Below are positions 10,105 to 18,666 of a DNA stretch of 64,000 nucleotides, piece by piece. Both the position numbers and the translations under genes were made by a program. Positions within the stretch are counted from its first letter, which is position 1. Each line of letters opens with the position of its first letter. Where the stretch lies: positions 1 to 64,000 of the forward strand of contig CAWCZR010000008.1 of assembly GCA_963800135.1 (NCBI GenBank). The letters run 5' to 3'. The notes under the pieces are model-generated. The model made no database searches. It was not told the DNA's origin and saw only the letters and a list, made by a program, of their open reading frames with translations. Origin of the DNA: DASPSM01 sp963800135 (GTDB taxonomy: Bacteria > Planctomycetota > Planctomycetia > Planctomycetales > Planctomycetaceae).

Positions 10105-10427
10105 TGTTGGCCGTCATGCCGAACAATCTGAATCTGCCCCAACATCAGCTTCACCGCATCCTGAGCGTCGACAAGGTCGTGGCCGATCTTACTTACGAAT
10201 TCCAATTCTGGACCGGTTTTGATGACACGTTTTGTTTCACACGCCTCGTTGCAGAATGCCAGAGTCAACTGAAGGGAGCGCAGCAGCATTACTAGCTGTT
10301 TGTCTCTTTCTTCGCTTCGCACCTGATCCACGGCTTTCTGCCGCCAGCGGTTAAGAAACGCCCACACGCTCCACCCCGCTGAAACGACCGTAATCGCGGC
10401 AAGAATCCATTGAACCCAGATTGGCAT
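10101..10427 (-). CDS. Passenger protein with one N-terminal membrane helix
   Basis: About 108 residues from ATG 10427, preceded by GGGAGA. The N terminus is a clear transmembrane helix (MPIWVQWILAAITVVSAGW) followed by basic residues. A helical, probably coiled soluble part then runs through SEERDKQLVMLLRSLQLTLA to the end. The orientation rule suggests the soluble part is cytoplasmic. It lies divergently from the transposase gene and its stop touches the XRE promoter. Family unknown. Confidence 0.55.
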   Translation of the reverse strand: MPIWVQWILAAITVVSAGWSVWAFLNRWRQKAVDQVRSEERDKQLVMLLRSLQLTLAFCNEACETKRVIKTGPELEFVSKIGHDLVDAQDAVKLMLGQIQIVRHDGQH

Positions 10428-10522
10428 ACAAGCTCTCCCAGGGAAGTGGCTGTCCGTCATGGATGCTACCCACAATCGCCTGAGATTTTCTCAGAAATCG
10501 TTCCCGTTTGTCTACGAATTCG

Positions 10523-10551
10523 TTGACATGCGTAATCCCATTGTCTACACT
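10523..10551 (+). promoter_or_regulatory. Transposase promoter
   Basis: Perfect -35 TTGACA (10523-10528), a 17-base spacer and -10 TACACT (10546-10551). Transcription should start near 10558, about 20 bases before the transposase ATG. This is a strong consensus promoter, so repression would be needed to keep transposition low. Confidence 0.75.
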
Positions 10552-10560
10552 GGAGTAGAC
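10543..10560. promoter_or_regulatory. Operator palindrome at transposase promoter
   Basis: GTCTAC-ACTGGA-GTAGAC covers the -10 box and the predicted start site. Half sites and centre length are identical to the palindrome at 10077-10094, while the centre bases differ. That is what is expected of a dimer-binding site. Confidence 0.78.
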
Positions 10561-10578
10561 ATAAACGGGAGCGACAAA

Positions 10579-11525
10579 ATGACCCTTCAAGAGCTTGGCA
10601 AACTGAGTGATGACGACGCCCGCCAGTACCTTGAGAATCTGCTTTGGCCGTCGGGTCCGGTCTGCCCGCATTGCAAGAGCGACGATTGCACCCGGCTCCA
10701 CGGGACCGCTCACCGGGCCGGTCTGGTTCAGTGCAATGCCTGTCGCCAGCAATTCACCGTCACTGTCGGCACCGTAATGGAGCGGAGTAAGGTTTCGCTG
10801 TCCCGCTGGTTGATGGCGTTCCACCTCATGTGTTCGTCCAAGAAAGGTTTCTCCGCTCTCCAATTGCAGCGGAACCTTGGCCTTGGTTCCTACAAGAACC
10901 GCTTGGTTCATGTTCCATCGCATTCGGCACGCGATGGAAGCCGGTCCGTTGGCCGTGGCGTTCTCGGGTACCGTCGAAGTGGACGAAACCTACGTCGGCG
11001 GCAGGCCGCGCAAGGTCAACAACCTGAGCTACGTTCCCGGCGCGAAGCGCGGGAAAGGCACCAAGAAAACTCCCGTCGTGCTGCTGGTCGAGCGTGACGG
11101 CCGCGCCCGGAGCCGCCCGATTGAACGAGTTGAAGCGACCGCCCTGACCAAAGAAATTCGTAGCATTGTCGATCAGAGTGCGGCTATCCTGTCCGACGAA
11201 TCTTGGGACTACCGGTTTCTCGGGCAGCACTACGCTGGCGGGCACCACACCGTCCGTCACCGCGACAACGAGTACGCTCGCCGCACCCCGGCCGGCTTCT
11301 CGGTGAACATCAACACCGCTGAGTCTTTTTTCGCTTTGGTCAAACGTGGCCATTACGGGGTTTACCACCAAATGAGCAAGAAACACCTTCACCGCTACTG
11401 TGCGGAATTCGATTTCCGCTGGAACCATCGCAGAGACCAACGACGCGGCACGGACCGAAGCCGCGTTGAAGCAAGTGCAGGGAAAGCGACTCATGTATGA
11501 AACGCCTGACGGGCACCAAAAATGA
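10579..11525 (+). CDS. IS1595-family (ISXO2-like) transposase, frameshifted
   Basis: DDE-type transposase of about 315 residues after joining. The N terminus has a zinc ribbon (CPHCKSDDC, then QCNACRQQF). A helix that normally binds the ends follows (LMAFHLMCSSKKGFSALQLQ). The catalytic core shows VEVDETYVGGRPRK (first Asp), a second Asp near ILSDESWDYRF, and NTAESFFALVKRGHYGVYHQ with the third acidic residue. The frame changes near 10895 and 11430, each like one extra base. The frame after the second break ends properly in KQVQGKRLMYETPDGHQ. The same error type occurs in host genes, so the transposase may be intact in the cell. ATG 10579 has GGGAGCG upstream. Confidence 0.88.
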
Positions 11526-12278
11526 CCAATGACCCACGCGAGCGCCCGAAACTCTTGCATCTAATCGGACGGTTCAATGATCTAGCGGAGGCACTCAAAA
11601 GCCCATCGGAAATGGTCTGCGTAATAGCATCGACCAGTTTTCTTGACTTGGCGCTCGAAGACGCTGATCGAAGAGCACTTCCTAAAGAGTGGCCTCGCGG
11701 ACGGATTATTCAAGCCATCCGGCGCGCTGGGGACACTGAAGGCAAAGACGGAAGTGGCATTTCTTCTGGGGCTAATCGGAAGGTCCGCGCGAGATAATCT
11801 AGAAAAGGTGGCGGACGTGCGGAACCGATTCGCACACAATCTGGGGGTCACGTTCGACAGCGACCCCAAAGTTAAGGAGGCCTGCGACAACTTTAAAATG
11901 TCCGCAAAGGCTATTGAGTTTATGTCCATGGACGACGTGACCCAGCGACACCTAAAAAATCGGGGAACATCTCGCAGAGACAAATTTGTAACACTGGTCG
12001 GCACCCTTGCGGTCGTCATCAACCAAGCAGTAATTTTCGCAAAAAGGTGCAATCCGGGGACGGACATCTTTTGGTGCGACCTAGAGATAGACGGTGTTCC
12101 TCAGAGACGACACAACTTCTTGATGGAGCCACGAGAGACACCGGCCCCAGCGACTCTGCAATCGCAAGTGCCTCTTCTGGGCCAGTCGCGAACACCACAG
12201 ACCAGTTCGATAGGTCCGACCATTCAGTCGGATCGCCCGACGAGTCACCCACCACATACAACTTCAATTCCGGCTTAG
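11522..12278 (+). CDS. HEPN/MltR-like passenger protein (frameshifted)
   Basis: Starts at the ATG of an ATGA overlap with the transposase stop, so translation is probably coupled. The first part (LLHLIGRFNDLAEALKSPSE) joins a second frame near 11660 by removing one base. That continues through EEHFLKSGLADGLFKPSGAL, TLKAKTEVAFLLGLIG and VADVRNRFAHNLGV. This pattern resembles the MltR/DUF4145-type fold, and RNRFAH fits the R-x4-H of HEPN RNases. The true C terminus is uncertain. The last 60 residues look non-coding and oppose a minus-strand gene, so another break near 12050-12100 is likely. Family assignment is tentative. Confidence 0.55.
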
Positions 12279-12288
12279 GGTCACTCAT
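12019..12288 (-). CDS. Small hypothetical passenger protein
   Basis: About 90 residues, MSDPKPELKLYVVGDSSGDP at the N terminus, followed by WSVVFATGPEEALAIAE. The beta-alpha character and acidic composition look protein-like, but I do not recognise a family. The last ~30 residues are less convincing and may lie beyond a frameshift. It converges with, and overlaps, the 3' end of the HEPN/MltR-like frame, so the boundary between the two is not resolved. Confidence 0.45.
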   Translation of the reverse strand: MSDPKPELKLYVVGDSSGDPTEWSDLSNWSVVFATGPEEALAIAESLGPVSLVAPSRSCVVSEEHRLSLGRTKRCPSPDCTFLRKLLLG

Positions 12289-12344
12289 GCCCGATTGACC
12301 CACAATCCGTAGGGGGGTTCGGCCGTTTTTTCGCGGACAAGTTG

Positions 12345-12368
12345 TGCTTCGTTAACGGCATAATCCCG
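12345..12368 (-). repeat. Right inverted repeat of transposon
   Basis: Ends in CGGCATAATCCCG at 12356-12368, the exact inverse of the left terminus. Inner positions match with three mismatches. Confidence 0.75.
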
Positions 12369-12376
12369 TTGTTTTA
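12369..12376. repeat. Right target-site duplication
   Basis: TTGTTTTA, identical to 9433-9440. Removing the element and one copy restores a continuous GGGACGGGACACG-TTGTTTTA sequence. Confidence 0.75.
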
Positions 12377-12457
12377 CCGGGAAAAGCTCGAAGAATTGAG
12401 CCCCACCTTGACTCTGTCCGAATCGGCCCGAAGCGGGCGCGGAGTGGGAAGACGGAT

Positions 12458-13126
12458 GGGACGGGACACGAAACGACCGATTCCAAGGTCCAATCTTCAA
12501 GGTCGAAGTTCAGATCCTCGCAATCTTGACTTTGGACTTTGGACCGCCGGAGCTTTGGACCAACGCCGGGACGGGACAAGTTGTTTCATCGAGCATATCC
12601 CGACGAATATGGCCCTTTCGGGTCCGGCAGTCCGTGGGCACGCGACTGTCGATCGGGGAAGAGCGAGGCGGGAGGCGCAAAGAGATTAGCCGGTGGGTCG
12701 GGGCAAGACGTGGCGATCAATAATCAGGTGCGTCGCGGATCGTCCGGAAACAAGTTCCAATACCACATGATGGGATCGCCCCACGACTGTTCAGCCGCCC
12801 ATTGAAGTGGGGCGTATGTCGTTTGCCACCAGGGCGCGTAATCGAAGTCGAAGCAGACCCCGACATTACCGGAACCGTCATAGTCGTACGTCGCACGACC
12901 GCAGGTGATAGCCAGGGAGCGAGTCGGCCCGCTGCTCAAGGCATACAGCACGAAAAAGGCAAGCGCACAACGACGACCCGCCGGACGCCACGTTTCTTCG
13001 GCTTTTCGCTCATCACGAGTCTCCTCAACGAGCGTCCGAATATCACTCTCTGCAAAATCGGACAATTTCAGTTTTGGCCGGCTCTGTTTGAACAATTTCA
13101 AACGACGACACCTCCGGGACGGGACA
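12458..13126 (+). repeat. GGGACGGGACA repeats, right block
   Basis: Exact 11-mers at 12458, 12568 and 13116, same orientation as the left block. The copy at 12568 continues as AGTTGTTTCATCG, similar to the transposon target copy at 9420. The copy at 13116 lies directly upstream of the small minus-strand gene at 12724-13101. Between 12377 and 12723 I see no gene, only these repeats and a short TTTGGA-rich stretch near 12530. Confidence 0.65.
12724..13101 (-). CDS. Hypothetical protein with one hydrophobic segment
   Basis: About 125 residues starting at TTG 13101, which has a good Shine-Dalgarno GGAGGTG (complement at 13109-13115) seven bases upstream. The N-terminal third is charged (FAESDIRTLVEETRDERKAE). 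A hydrophobic helix (RCALAFFVLYALSSG) comes next, then a Tyr/Trp/Asp-rich tail (DYAPWWQTTYAPLQWAAEQS). Family not recognised. It sits inside the repeat-rich accessory block. Confidence 0.5.
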   Translation of the reverse strand: MKLFKQSRPKLKLSDFAESDIRTLVEETRDERKAEETWRPAGRRCALAFFVLYALSSGPTRSLAITCGRATYDYDGSGNVGVCFDFDYAPWWQTTYAPLQWAAEQSWGDPIMWYWNLFPDDPRRT

Positions 13127-13154
13127 CAGCCACGATGAAGCCGGTGGGGGCCCG

Positions 13155-15012
13155 TCAGATCATGTAATACCAGCCCTCTTTGCCCTCCAGGCTTTCGGCA
13201 TAGCGGGGGCAGATGGCGCAGACGTCGCCTTTGAGCTGTTCGTAGGCCACGCGGATGGCCTCGAGCGTGCTTGACCAGATGGCCCCAGTCTCCTGGAAGA
13301 CGAACACCTTGTCTTCTCCCAGGCGGCGGGCGAGGCCGCTGGATTCGATGATTCGCATGAAGTCCGGACGCACGCCGCAGAGCAAGACGGTGGCTCCCAG
13401 CTTATCCATGCGGTCGATGAAGCGTTCGAGCACGGCAAGGCAAACAGGATCCGGATTGCGCGCGCAGTTTCACCCGGAGGACGACGACTCGAATCCCCTC
13501 TCGAGCCAAGCCGCAGATGTGGTCGAAGTGTTCTTCCAGCTCGGGGGCCGCGCCGAAGAAGAACTCGCCTTCGAGACTGAAGATGCGGATGCGGCCGCAA
13601 GGGGGATCTGAGGAAATGCGTTCGCGGACGACCCGCTCTGGGGCCAGCACCAGCTCGGTCATGTGAATGCGGGCGGCCCGCGGCACGTAGAACAAGAACG
13701 ACAGAAAGACGCCAATCAGGATGCAGAACTCGACCGAGATGGCCACTGCCGAAACGGCCGTCAAGCCGACGATCCAGGCATCCGAGCGGGACGTTTTCAG
13801 GTGATAGCGGAGCTGCTTGCGGTCGACGAGCCGCCAGGCCGCCAGCATGAGGATGCCGGCCAGCCCCGAGCGCGGAATGTAATAGGCGAAGCGGGCGAAC
13901 AAGAGCACGGTGAGGGCCACGGTCGCCGCGCAGATCACGCCCGACCATTGCGTTTGGGCACCGGCTTGCTGGTTGATCGTGGACCGGGTGAGCGACCCGG
14001 AGCCGGGATAGCATTGAAAGAAGCTCCCGGTCAGGTTTGCCAGCCCCTCGCTCAGGCATTGCTGATTGATGTCGAGCTTCTGACCGGTCTGCGCGGCGAT
14101 AGCCTTGGCCATGGCGATCGCCTCGAGCAATCCCAAGAGGGCGATGGCCAGGCTGCTACCCGACAAGGCCCGCACGTGGCCCCAATCGAGCTTGGGCATT
14201 TTAAAGGAGGGCAGCTCGGCCGGGATCCTCTTGACGACGGCAACCCCCTGCGCATCGAGCCCAAACGCCCAGACCACGGTTGCCATGCTCATAATGGCGA
14301 TCAACAGCGCGGGCAGCGGGAACCGCAGGTGCCGATTGAAGTAGCTCAGCCCCAGCGCAATGACGATCGTGCCGAGGCCGACCAGGAGCGTCGGCCAATT
14401 GGTCTGGGCGATGTGGGAGATGGTGAGCCAAAAACGAGTGAGAAATGTTTCCTCGCCGGTGCCGGCTGAGGGCAGACCGAACAGGTTTTTGACCTGGTCG
14501 AGCACGATGAGAATGCCGGCCCCCAACGTGAAGCCGACGATCACAGCGTGCGAGATGTAGCGGTTCAGGTCGCCCAGCCGCAGCAGCGTGATCAGCGCCT
14601 GGACGGCGCCGACCAGAAACGCGAGCAAGATCGCCAATTGCGGCCGATCCGCGTCGGGAAAGGCGACGAGCGCGCTCAGGACGGCGATGGAAATTGCGTT
14701 CGTCGGCCCATTGATCAGCTGTTTCGAAGAGTCGAAGAGTGCCCCGACCGCCGTCATCACGATGGCTGTATACAGCCCGTAGTACGCGGGCAGTCCGGCC
14801 ACCTGGGCGTAGGCCATCGCCTGCGGGACGGCCACCGCGGCGACGGTCACGCCGGCCATCGCGTCGAGGCCGAAGGAGCGGCGTGAATAGGTCCGCAGCG
14901 AATCGAAGGCGGGAACAATTCGGAAAAACGTTTCCCGCCAGTTGTCGCCCGCCGGTCCGTTGCCGGCGCTCGGTTCTCCCGTTGATGGATTGGCCGTCAG
15001 GACGCGAGGCAT
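13155..15012 (-). CDS. SulP-family anion permease with STAS domain (frameshifted)
   Basis: Inner-membrane transporter, probably for sulfate or bicarbonate. The N-terminal ~450 residues hold ten or more hydrophobic helices, including the SulP signature region (VPQAMAYAQVAGLPAYYGLY) and a conserved NLTGSFFQCYPGSGSLTRS segment. The C-terminal STAS domain begins at about IRIFSLEGEFFFGAAPELEE. It changes frame near 13455 by one extra base and then continues VLERFIDRMDKLGATVLLCG to 13155. About 620 residues in all, normal for the family. No neighbouring sulfur-assimilation or carbonic anhydrase gene helps decide the substrate. Confidence 0.88.
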
Positions 15013-15275
15013 TCACCCAAACCTGGACAGTGGGAGGCGCGATCAAAAGTGAACGGCGATCAAATCAGACGGATCATAGCGGGAATGCCAGCCGGACGCA
15101 GGCGACCGCAGGCCAGAAAGGGGCGCGCGATTGATGTCGGCAAGATTTGGGGCCGCTGCCCGAGCCGATTGAGTGTTCGCTGGCTGGGTGGCACAATTTG
15201 GCTCGTATCGATGGCCGCGGCGCTCGCAGGCGAGACGTGGAGCGGAGCACCTTGCAACCCGTTAGCGAGCAACGG

Positions 15276-15935
15276 ATGAACTTCTGGAGCTGGCTAAGCA
15301 GGTTTCGACGCCGGCCTCCCCGGCTGCTGAACCCGCCTGAGGCACCGAACTTTGCCGGGGCCATGGCCCAAACCCGCGCAGGGGTCCGCGCGCCGGCGAT
15401 TCCCGAATCGAGTCACCAGCCCGACGCTCGTGAAGCGTCGACGTCGACCGAGTGCCCGATCGAGGTCGTGAAAATCCGATTTCCGGGGCAGTTGATTCGA
15501 TGGCGCGAGGAGGGTTTCTGGCTTTCCCCGCGGATTCCTCCCACAAGGGTGACGATATTCCGATCGAGATCGAGGCCCTCTCTCTGGGCGACGACTTATA
15601 CGGTTTGCAGGAGCCGTGGCTCGCGAATTACGGTGTTGAGTGCGCAATTCGGTGACGTGATTCATGCCGAAACGCTGCCCGATGGAACGTTGCGTTTTGT
15701 TTCGGTGATTGAGCCGGGTCGCTGGTCCATCAATACGTGGATGTTGGGACTGCAGCCAATCCGATCGGGAATCCTCCATCCTGTCTTTGAACGCGTGAGC
15801 GCCGAGGGTGGTTTCGCCTGTGAAGACCCCTGGATGGGAGGCATGCTGTGGGTGTTCCTGCCGCCGGAGGCCGATTATCAACCGCAAGCCGATATTTCCG
15901 CGTGCCTGGCTCGAGACGGACCTGAACCTGGCTGA
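15276..15935 (+). CDS. Hypothetical protein, weakly DUF4265-like (frameshifted)
   Basis: About 220 residues from ATG 15276 (MNFWSWLSRF). The readable protein runs in one frame to about 15525. It then uses the next frame through ADSSHKGDDIPIEIEALSLG and LYGLQEPWLANYGVECAI, and returns near 15640 to FGDVIHAETLPDGTLRFVSV. The pattern of a short strand, then GDVIHAE, then DG-LRF recalls DUF4265, but the match is weak. No membrane segment or signal peptide. Function unknown. Confidence 0.5.
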   Translation: MNFWSWLSRFRRRPPRLLNPPEAPNFAGAMAQTRAGVRAPAIPESSHQPDAREASTSTECPIEVVKIRFPGQLIRWREEGFWLSPRIPPTRVTIFRSRSRPSLWATTYTVCRSRGSRITVLSAQFGDVIHAETLPDGTLRFVSVIEPGRWSINTWMLGLQPIRSGILHPVFERVSAEGGFACEDPWMGGMLWVFLPPEADYQPQADISACLARDGPEPG

Positions 15936-15999
15936 ACGAGTTCAGCGGCGGCGCAACGCCTTTGTGGCAGATTCTGATTCGAGAGAAAGGAGCCGGACT

Positions 16000-16875
16000 A
16001 TGAAAGTGGGATTCATCGGCCTGGGACACATGGGAACAGCAATGGCCGGACGCCTGCTCAAGGCTGGCCACGAGGTCTCTATCTACAATCGCACGCCGAG
16101 CAAGGCAAAACCGCTGATTGATCGCGGCGCCCATTTGGCCGCTCGACCGGCGGAGGCCTGTCGCGGTGACGCAGTCATCACCATGCTCTCGGACGACAAC
16201 GCCGTCGAACAGATTGCGCTCGGCGAGGGTGGCGTCCTTGAGGGTCTGGCCGAACGCACGGTCCACATTTCGATGAGCACCATCAGCGTCGAATTGTGTC
16301 AGAGGCTTGCGGAAAAGCACGCAACGGCCGTTCGCCGCTTTCTGGCCGCACCCGTTTTCGGGCGGCCCGACGCGGCAGCACAGGGGAACCTTTTGATCGT
16401 CCCCGCGGGGAAGCCAGAGACCATTGAAGCCTGCATGCCTCTCTTCGACGCGATGGGACAGAAAACCATTCCAATCGCCGACACGCCCGAAGCCGCAAGT
16501 CTCGTGAAGCTCAGCGGCAATTTCCTCATCGGCTCTGTGATCGAGGCGCTGAGCGAGGCCATCGGACTGGTTCGCAAGGCGGGCGTCGACCCCCACCAGT
16601 ACGTTTCCCTGCTTACCTCCACGCTCTTTCCAGACCCGGTCTTCAAGACTTATGGCGGGCTGATTGCGAACCAGCAATTCACGCCGGCGGAATTTGCGGC
16701 GACCCTTGGCGAAAAGGACCTGCGCCTCACGCTTGCCGCCGCTGAAACACTTCGAGTTCCGATGCCGACGGCGAGTCTCGTCCACGACCGACTTCAGGCG
16801 CTGATTGCCCGTGGCGGAGCAGATCTCGATTGGTCGGCCCTCGGGCAACTGGCCGCGAACGACGCCGGTTTGTAG
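16000..16875 (+). CDS. Beta-hydroxyacid dehydrogenase (HIBADH family)
   Basis: About 291 residues, NAD(P)-dependent oxidoreductase of the 3-hydroxyisobutyrate dehydrogenase/glyoxylate reductase type. The Rossmann motif MKVGFIGLGHMGTAMAGRLL is at the N terminus, and the cofactor-binding loop YNRTPSKA follows. A catalytic lysine is expected in LVKLSGNFLIGSVIEALSE at about residue 170. The C-terminal helical domain (EKDLRLTLAAAETLRVPMP) is also typical. A strong Shine-Dalgarno (AGAAAGGAG) precedes ATG 16000. Substrate cannot be told from the sequence. Confidence 0.9.
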   Translation: MKVGFIGLGHMGTAMAGRLLKAGHEVSIYNRTPSKAKPLIDRGAHLAARPAEACRGDAVITMLSDDNAVEQIALGEGGVLEGLAERTVHISMSTISVELCQRLAEKHATAVRRFLAAPVFGRPDAAAQGNLLIVPAGKPETIEACMPLFDAMGQKTIPIADTPEAASLVKLSGNFLIGSVIEALSEAIGLVRKAGVDPHQYVSLLTSTLFPDPVFKTYGGLIANQQFTPAEFAATLGEKDLRLTLAAAETLRVPMPTASLVHDRLQALIARGGADLDWSALGQLAANDAGL

Positions 16876-16916
16876 CGGAGAATCGCTGAGATAAGAAGTT
16901 CAGAGCCGTCTGGCGC

Positions 16917-17204
16917 CTACTGCAATGATGCGTCGGGCGGCAGGCGCCCGCCTGTCGCAGGATCGCGTCGCGCGGTGTCAATGCCGCCGAACGGACCAAC
17001 CCCGCAAAGCCTTGCGACTCCCCAGGAACCGAAATAGACAGTCATCCCAATCGTGAAGGCAACGGGCAACTGCAACCACACCGAGTCATGGTGTAACACC
17101 GCGTCGGTCGCGGAAATTGCAATGCAAGTGAGCACCCCGATTCCGATGGAGACCCGATCGAGTGTTTTCTTATCGGGCCGCGGCTTTTGTTCCGGTTCGC
17201 TCAT
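16917..17204 (-). CDS. Small membrane protein
   Basis: About 95 residues. A charged N terminus (MSEPEQKPRPDKKTLDRVSI) is followed by two hydrophobic segments (IGVLTCIAISATDAVL and LPVAFTIGMTVYFGSWGVA). No known family. It follows the beta-CASP nuclease gene on the same strand after 20 bases and may be the last gene of that operon. Confidence 0.55.
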   Translation of the reverse strand: MSEPEQKPRPDKKTLDRVSIGIGVLTCIAISATDAVLHHDSVWLQLPVAFTIGMTVYFGSWGVARLCGVGPFGGIDTARRDPATGGRLPPDASLQ

Positions 17205-17224
17205 CCCGTCATTCTAGCTTTTTC

Positions 17225-18618
17225 CTAAACGTCGAACGACTGGTTGGCGGCGGGGATCACCGGGTCTTCGTCGCACAGGTCATGCACGATGCCGGCCAGC
17301 GACTGGGCGGCCGCGCGCTCGCCGTGGACGAGGAACGCTCGGCCGATATGCGACTCCGCCGACATCTGCGAAAAATACCACTTGAAGTCTTCCGCGTCGG
17401 CGTGGGCCGACAGGCCGTCGAGCTTTTCGACGTGCGCCCGCAAATGGTACGAGCGGTCGAGGATCGTCACAACGGGTTGTCGCTCGGCGATGCGGCGGCC
17501 CAGCGTGTGCTCCTCCTGAAAGCCAATCAGGGCGATCGTGTTGCGCGGGTCTTCAATGGCGTGCTTGAGATGATGGCGAACGCGGCCGCTCTCGCACATG
17601 CCGCTCGCGGCAATCACCACGTACGGTCCGGTCCGCCGATTGAGCTGCATGCTTTCCTGGGGCGACTGGATGTAGGTCAGCATCGGGAAGTCGAACAGCT
17701 CGCGGTCGCTAAGGAGCGCGCGGAGGGCGGCCGCGTCGAGCAGCTCGTGGTGGCGCTTGTAAATCTCGGTCACCCGGTTGGCGAGCGGACTGTCGACGAA
17801 AACGGGAATCCGCGGCAACCTTCCCGCCTGGGCCAGCTCGCGCAGAAAATAGATGACCTGTTGCGTGCGCCCCAGGCTGAACGCCGGGATAACCACGCGG
17901 CCTTCGTCCGCTTCGGCCCGCTGGATGATGGCCAGCAAGCGATCTTTCAGGGTGTCGGCTGAAGCGTGCACGGAGCCGCCGTAGGTCGATTCGGTGATCA
18001 ACACGTCGCAGCCGCCGACCGGCTGCGGATCGCGCAAGAGCGGCAGCCCGCGACGTCCCAGATCGCCCGTGAAGACGACGCGGCGTATGTCGCCGCGGTC
18101 GTCGAGGTCCAGCTCCGTCACTGCCGAACCGAGAATGTGGCCGGCTTCGGAGAACCGCAGCCGCAGCGCGGGCGACAGCTCGTGCCACTCGGCATAGTCG
18201 AGCGGTTCAAACAGCTTGATCGCGCCTTGGACTTCTGGCTCCCCATAGAGCGGCTCGATTTCCGGAGTGTCCGGCGGCCGATGGGCGTTGAGATAGCGCG
18301 CGTCCTCGCGCTGAATGTGCAAACTGTCCTTGAGCATCACGGCGGCGAGGTCGGCCGTCGCCGGCGTACAGAAGATCGGTCCGCGATAGCCGGCGCGAAA
18401 CAGGCCGGGCAGGTTGCCGCAATGATCGATGTGGGCGTGCGACAGAATCACGCCGTCGAGCGATTTGGGCTGGCAGCGAAGCTGGCTGTTTTTGCGCGGC
18501 TCTCCGCGCGCCGTCCCTGAAACAGTCCGCAGTCGAGCAGCAGGCGCAGCGTGTCGGTTTCGATCAGGTGCTGGCTGCCCGTCACTTCGCCGGCCGCGCC
18601 GTAAAACGTGATTTTCAA
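17225..18618 (-). CDS. Beta-CASP metallo-beta-lactamase RNA nuclease (frameshifted)
   Basis: Predicted zinc-dependent RNA-processing nuclease of the CPSF73/KH-less archaeal-type family. The N-terminal strand ITFYGAAGEVTGSQHLIETD begins at TTG 18618. The frame changes near 18475-18495 and continues with the zinc motif LSHAHIDHCGNLP. GHILGSAV, VFTGDLGRRG, ITESTYGG, VFVDSPLA, ASGMCESG and DGLSAHAD follow in the order expected for MBL plus beta-CASP. About 463 residues, normal length. It lies downstream of a dksA-like gene and lspA on the same strand. The start codon is uncertain because no ATG is nearby. Confidence 0.85.
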
Positions 18619-18666
18619 AGCGTGGGCTTTCTGCTCGTGGGCTGCGACCGGCGCCCGGGCGACAAA

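Larger units (their letters stand above)
9441..12368 (+). mobile_element. IS1595-family transposon with passenger genes
   Basis: A 2,928-bp element. The outer ends are perfect 13-base inverted repeats (CGGGATTATGCCG at 9441-9453; CGGCATAATCCCG at 12356-12368). Matching continues inward with three mismatches to about 24 bases. It is flanked by the direct repeat TTGTTTTA. It encodes an ISXO2/IS1595-type transposase plus a zinc-ribbon protein, an XRE regulator, a membrane protein, a HEPN/MltR-like protein and a small unknown protein. It is inserted in a GGGACGGGACA repeat unit. Another copy of that repeat at 12568 still reads through GTTGTTT without an insertion, which supports the boundaries. 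Confidence 0.85.

Noticed and set aside
10890..11440. Programmed frameshifting in the transposase
   Set aside because: There are two breaks, both like extra bases, with no slippery heptamer or structure. The IS1595 family uses a single frame, and host genes show the same error.
9025..13126. CRISPR array made of the 11-mer repeats
   Set aside because: Repeats are too short and irregularly spaced, and are interrupted by genes. No cas genes are present.
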